Source of the DNA: Nocardiopsis sp. N85
Lineage (GTDB): Bacteria; Actinomycetota; Actinomycetes; Streptosporangiales; Streptosporangiaceae
Reading direction: 5' to 3'
Length of the DNA stretch: 64,000 nucleotides
NCBI RefSeq assembly: GCF_028882275.1
Contig: NZ_JARBUT010000006.1
Location: forward strand, 248,001 to 312,000
The notes beneath the pieces are model-generated. The model was not told the origin of the DNA. It made no database searches and saw only the letters and a list, made by a program, of their open reading frames with translations. Position numbers and translations under genes: made by a program. Below are positions 60,863-64,000 of the stretch, one piece after another. How positions within the stretch are numbered: the stretch's first letter is position 1; each line of letters opens with the position of its first letter.

Positions 60863-62620
60863 ATGACCGACCGACGAGGGCCCGCGTTGACCCGGCGCCA
60901 CCTGCTCCACGCCGCCGGACTGGGCTCCATGGCCGCGGCACTGGCCGGTCTCCCCCACGGACCGGCCCTGGCCGACCCCGCCGGCGGTACCGCGCCCGGC
61001 TTCACCGAGGTGCCCGTGACCCGGGCCGACCGGGTCACCGTCCCCCCCGGGTACACCTCCCGCGTCCTGGCGCCCTGGGGCGCGCCCATCGTCCCCGGCG
61101 GGCCCGCCTGGCGACCCGACGCCGGGAACACCGCCGCCCAGGCCCGCCTCCAGATCGGCACCGGGCACAGCGGACTGCACTACCTGCCGATGGGACCCTC
61201 ACGCGAGGGCGTCCGCAACGGCCTGCTGGTGATCGGCCACGCCGCCCTGGACCCGACCCTGCTGCACACCGACGGCGGCCGCTCCGACACCGCCGAACGC
61301 GTCGCCAAGGAGATCGCCTCCCTCGGGGCCACCGTCATCCGGGTCGAGCTGACCGAAGGCCGCTGGCGGCAGGCGCGCGACGAACTCAACCGGCGGATCA
61401 CCGCCGACACCCCCGTGGTCTTCTCCGGACCGCTCGCCGGGCACCGCGCCCTGGACACCGGCGCCGACCCGTCGGGGACCACCGGCGGCTCGGCGCACGC
61501 CCTCACCCCCTGGCACACCTATCTGACCGGGGAGGAGGCCTTCCCCGACGTCTTCGGCTCCCGGAACGCCTCCTGGCGCCCGGAGACGACCGAACGGGCC
61601 TACGGGCTGACCGCCGGCTCCGCCCGCGGCTGGCACCGCCACCACGACCGCTTCGACCTGGCCCGCACCCCGAAAGAGGCGAACCGGTTCGGCTGGGTGG
61701 TGGAGATCGACCCGTTCGACCCGTCGGCCCCGCCCGCCAAGCGCACCGCGCTGGGCCGGATCGCGCACGTCGGGATCGCCGTCGCCGCGTCGCGGGGCCG
61801 CCCCGTGGTGTACATGAGCGACGTCGCGCACGTGTACAAGTTCGTCGCGGCCCGCCCCTGGGAACAGACCCGCACCGCGACCGGGAGCCCCTTGGACGAG
61901 GGGACCCTGTACGCGCTGCGGCTGGACCGGGACGGGACCGGGACGTGGCTGCCGTTGACGCACGGCCGCACCGGACTGACCGTCCGGGACGGGTTCGCCG
62001 ACCGGGCGGACGTGCTGCTGCGGGCGCGCCAGGCCGCCGCGGCGGTGGGGGCCACCGCGTTCCGGGGACCGGGACGGCCGACGGTCCACCCCGACACCGG
62101 CGAGGTGTACCTGCCCGAGGCCGGCGACGGTGGAGGCGGCCGCCTGCTGGTGTGGACCGAGGGGGCGCTCGACCACGCCGCCACCGTGCTGGCCTGGCGG
62201 GAGTTCGCCAAGGCGGGCGGTTCAGGCCAGGGCGGCGTGCTCACCTCTCCGGGCGGGGTCTTCGCCGGGGCCGACGGTCGCGTGTGGATCACCACCGATG
62301 TCGCCCGCTCGGCCGGCGCGGCCGGACGCGGACACCCGGGCAACGGCGCGCTGTTGTGCGCCGACCCCGGGACCGGGCGGACGCGCCGGTTCCTGACCGG
62401 CCCGCGCGGGTGCGGGATCGCCGGGGTGAGCGCCACCCCCGACCAGCGCACCCTGTTCGTGGCGGTGCGCGGGCCGGGGTCCTCCGACGCCCGCTCGGGC
62501 GGGCCCACCGCCGAGAACCCGCGTGCGGTGGGCAACTGGCCCGGGTTCGACCCGAAGGGCCGTCCCCGGTGCGCGGTGGTGGTGGTGCGCAAGGAGGACG
62601 GCGGGATCATCGGCACCTGA
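60863..62620 (+). CDS. Tat-exported PhoX-family phosphatase (DUF839)
   Basis: 585 residues from ATG 60863 (GGAGGGG just upstream). The N-terminus has a twin-arginine signal (TRRHLLHAAGLGSMAAALAG, Arg11-Arg12). PhoX-family markers are HTYLTGEEAF, EANRFGWVVEIDPFDPSAPP, RIAHVGIAV, VYMSDVAHVYKFVA, GRPTVHPDTGEVYL and CGIAGVSATPDQRTLFV. PhoX enzymes are extracellular alkaline phosphatases that use iron and calcium rather than zinc. The gene is divergent from the zinc-sparing ribosomal operon, and the shared region contains Zur-like sequence, so zinc-limited expression is conceivable but unproven. Length is in the usual range. Confidence 0.87.
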   Translation: MTDRRGPALTRRHLLHAAGLGSMAAALAGLPHGPALADPAGGTAPGFTEVPVTRADRVTVPPGYTSRVLAPWGAPIVPGGPAWRPDAGNTAAQARLQIGTGHSGLHYLPMGPSREGVRNGLLVIGHAALDPTLLHTDGGRSDTAERVAKEIASLGATVIRVELTEGRWRQARDELNRRITADTPVVFSGPLAGHRALDTGADPSGTTGGSAHALTPWHTYLTGEEAFPDVFGSRNASWRPETTERAYGLTAGSARGWHRHHDRFDLARTPKEANRFGWVVEIDPFDPSAPPAKRTALGRIAHVGIAVAASRGRPVVYMSDVAHVYKFVAARPWEQTRTATGSPLDEGTLYALRLDRDGTGTWLPLTHGRTGLTVRDGFADRADVLLRARQAAAAVGATAFRGPGRPTVHPDTGEVYLPEAGDGGGGRLLVWTEGALDHAATVLAWREFAKAGGSGQGGVLTSPGGVFAGADGRVWITTDVARSAGAAGRGHPGNGALLCADPGTGRTRRFLTGPRGCGIAGVSATPDQRTLFVAVRGPGSSDARSGGPTAENPRAVGNWPGFDPKGRPRCAVVVVRKEDGGIIGT

Positions 62621-62787
62621 CCGCGACCGGTGGTGCCGGTGGGAGGGCGGACACACCACCCCTCGTCGCGCCTCCCGGTCGGCCGGCAGGGGCGTGGTCC
62701 GGCCTCGGAAGACGGGTGTCCCCGACGGCGAAGGTGCTCACCCGCCGGTGGCCACGGCACCACGTCCCGTCGACCCGGCACGCCCCC

Positions 62788-63516
62788 TCAGGCGTCTCCG
62801 TCGGACGGGGAGGCGGGCGTACGACGCCAGTGCTGACGCCCCTCCTCGTCACGGACGACGACGCCGTGGCGGGCGAGTTCGGCCCGCAGCCCGGCGGCGT
62901 CCTCGGCGTCCTTGTTCTCCAGCGCGGTCCGACGGGTGCGCAGCAGCGCCTGAACGTGCCCGTCCAGGTCCGGGGTGCCGTCCAGCCAACGCCGGTAGTC
63001 GCCCCCGTGCGGGTCCCCGTCGGCCCAGACGTACCCGTGCGCCTCGAAGGCGGCGCGCAGCCGCTTCGCGCCGTGATCGGTGGCCGCCCGCACGACCTCC
63101 GCGGTCGCGGCGTCGAGGAGGACCAGCTCCTTGCCGTCCAGGAAGGCGGCGCCGAAGCGGTCGCGTGCCACCTCGGTCGCCCGGTCGGGGGTGATCACGC
63201 GCACGGTGTCGTCGGCCACCTCGACCGTGATCATCTCCCCGTAGGCCGACAGGGCCACGAGGCCGCCCCCCGCGACGCCCAGACCCACGAGGACGGCGGT
63301 GAGGATCGGGCCGCTCAGCCGGGCCAGGATCTCGACCTTGTCCGGTCCGGGCAGGAACGGGAGCGCGAACACCCACTCCGGCATGGTGGTCAGCCACCCC
63401 GGGAGCATCGACAGCACCAGGCCCAGAGCCGCGCCGATCAGTGGGAAGGCCGTCCACAGGAACAGGTGGTACCCCGCCCCGTGACGAACGACGGCGGGCG
63501 GTCGGTGGGGGGTCAT
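62788..63516 (-). CDS. YqeB-like membrane protein
   Basis: 242 residues from ATG 63516, preceded by AGAGG. Two membrane helices at about 15-40 (YHLFLWTAFPLIGAALGLVL) and 60-90 (SGPILTAVLVGLGVAGGGLV), then a cytoplasmic domain with ITVEVADDTVRVITPD, DRFGAAFLDGKELVLLD and ALENKDAEDAAGLRAELARH. The layout and these motifs match the actinobacterial and Bacillus YqeB family, whose function is unknown. The frame extension to 63579 is rejected because of the ribosome-binding site. It is convergent with phoX; no strong terminator was found in the 167 bases between. Confidence 0.8.
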   Translation of the reverse strand: MTPHRPPAVVRHGAGYHLFLWTAFPLIGAALGLVLSMLPGWLTTMPEWVFALPFLPGPDKVEILARLSGPILTAVLVGLGVAGGGLVALSAYGEMITVEVADDTVRVITPDRATEVARDRFGAAFLDGKELVLLDAATAEVVRAATDHGAKRLRAAFEAHGYVWADGDPHGGDYRRWLDGTPDLDGHVQALLRTRRTALENKDAEDAAGLRAELARHGVVVRDEEGRQHWRRTPASPSDGDA

Positions 63517-63608
63517 CGTGATGTGCCTCTCGGGATCGTCGTACGGGAAGGCCACGGGGCGCCCCGGGACGAGGCGCACGCCCCGTGCCGCCGGTGGGCG
63601 GTCCCGCG

Positions 63609-63633
63609 CTCTCCTCCCCTTCGGGAGGGAGAG
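63609..63633 (-). terminator. Hairpin downstream of the amidohydrolase gene
   Basis: CTCTCCTCCC (63609-63618) pairs with GGGAGGGAGAG (63623-63633) with one bulged G over a 4-base loop, 26 bases after the amidohydrolase stop on the minus strand. Confidence 0.5.
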
Positions 63634-63658
63634 GAGGTCGGGAAGGTCCTCTTCCGGG

Positions 63659-64000
63659 TCATCGGCGACGGGCCGTGTCGACGACCACGCGGCCGTCGCG
63701 CAGGACCAGGGCGACCCGGCGCAGGGGATCGAGGTCGGTGAGCGGGTCGCCGTGGACGACCGTCAGGTCGGCGGCGCGTCCCGGGGCGATCGCGCCGGCC
63801 CCGTCGATCCCCAGGGCGCGGGCGGGGGCGGTGGTGGCGGTGATCAGGGCCTCGCGCGGGGTGAGACCGCAGGCGGCGAGGAGTCCGATCTCCCGGATCA
63901 GGCCGGCGCCCGAGCGCACGGCGGGCGTGCCGGCGTCGCTGCCGGCGAGGAGGACCCCGCCCGCCTCGTGGAACTCCCGGGCGCGGTGGCGCAGGGCACG
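63659..64000 (-). CDS. Amidohydrolase family protein, C-terminal part (5' end beyond window)
   Basis: 114 codons are visible, entering from the right edge. The sequence includes VLLAGSDAGTP, which holds the metal-binding Asp of the amidohydrolase barrel, GLTPREALITATTAPARALG, and the C-terminal beta-sandwich signature IAPGRAADLTVVHGDPLTDL followed by VALVLRDGRVV. This is the normal ending of imidazolonepropionase/prolidase-like metal-dependent hydrolases. The substrate cannot be told from this fragment. The stop at 63659 is followed by a hairpin. Confidence 0.9.
   Translation of the reverse strand, partial: RALRHRAREFHEAGGVLLAGSDAGTPAVRSGAGLIREIGLLAACGLTPREALITATTAPARALGIDGAGAIAPGRAADLTVVHGDPLTDLDPLRRVALVLRDGRVVVDTARRR

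Overview
The window is very GC-rich with strong G/C third-position bias, and its coding capacity is typical of an actinomycete. The gene set (a WXG100/ESX-type type VII secretion system, an actinobacterial Tad-like secretion cluster, zinc-independent ribosomal protein paralogues under a Zur-like operator, an ECF sigma factor with a zinc anti-sigma) points to a filamentous actinobacterium of the Nocardiopsis/Streptosporangiales or Streptomyces sort. The genus cannot be fixed from sequence alone. No tRNA, rRNA, insertion sequence or CRISPR array was seen.

Layout. (1) 1-5006, minus strand: a Tad/type II-secretion-like operon (lipoprotein, secreted PKD-like protein, SAF-domain protein, ParA-like protein lacking the P-loop lysine, CpaF ATPase, TadB-like membrane protein cut by the window edge). 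A promoter with an abutting palindrome lies upstream. (2) 5605-27105, plus strand: one 21.5-kb gene encoding a 7166-residue protein. It has a WXG100-like/CpnT-like N-terminus, a module of about 2,800 residues present twice, and a C-terminal R-S-QxE ADP-ribosyltransferase-like domain. I read it as a giant polymorphic toxin exported by the adjacent type VII system; it appears to contain no cysteine. (3) 27396-48403: the type VII secretion locus. It holds a mycosin-like protein that has lost catalytic Asp and Ser, EccC on the minus strand, and divergently EccD, EccB, two WXG100 proteins (one with Leu for the WxG tryptophan), two large repeat-rich putative substrates or surface proteins, a YbaB/EspL-like protein, an EspC/WXG100-like small protein, a membrane-anchored protein and a beta-helix/tandem AAA (EccA-like) ATPase. 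Strong hairpins punctuate this operon. EccE was not found in the window. (4) 48565-52360: a Crp/Fnr regulator overlapping a membrane class III nucleotide cyclase, then an ECF sigma factor convergent with a zinc anti-sigma factor. (5) 52468-57367: a decaying accessory stretch with a frameshifted CHRD gene, a multiply broken hypothetical gene and a frameshifted MetQ lipoprotein around an intact RDI-motif, degenerate P-loop protein in less GC-rich DNA. (6) 57529-64000: a YbhN-like flippase with a kinase-like module, the rpmG-rpmE2-rpmF operon behind a Zur-like box, a Tat-secreted PhoX phosphatase, a YqeB-like membrane protein and the C-terminal end of an amidohydrolase.

How it fits together (inference). 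The giant toxin and the repeat proteins are probably cargo of the EccB/C/D machine. The pseudo-mycosin probably serves a structural role, and the AAA/beta-helix ATPase may act in substrate handling. The membrane cyclase and Crp protein look like a cAMP/cGMP sensing pair encoded next to, but separated by a strong terminator from, the secretion operon.
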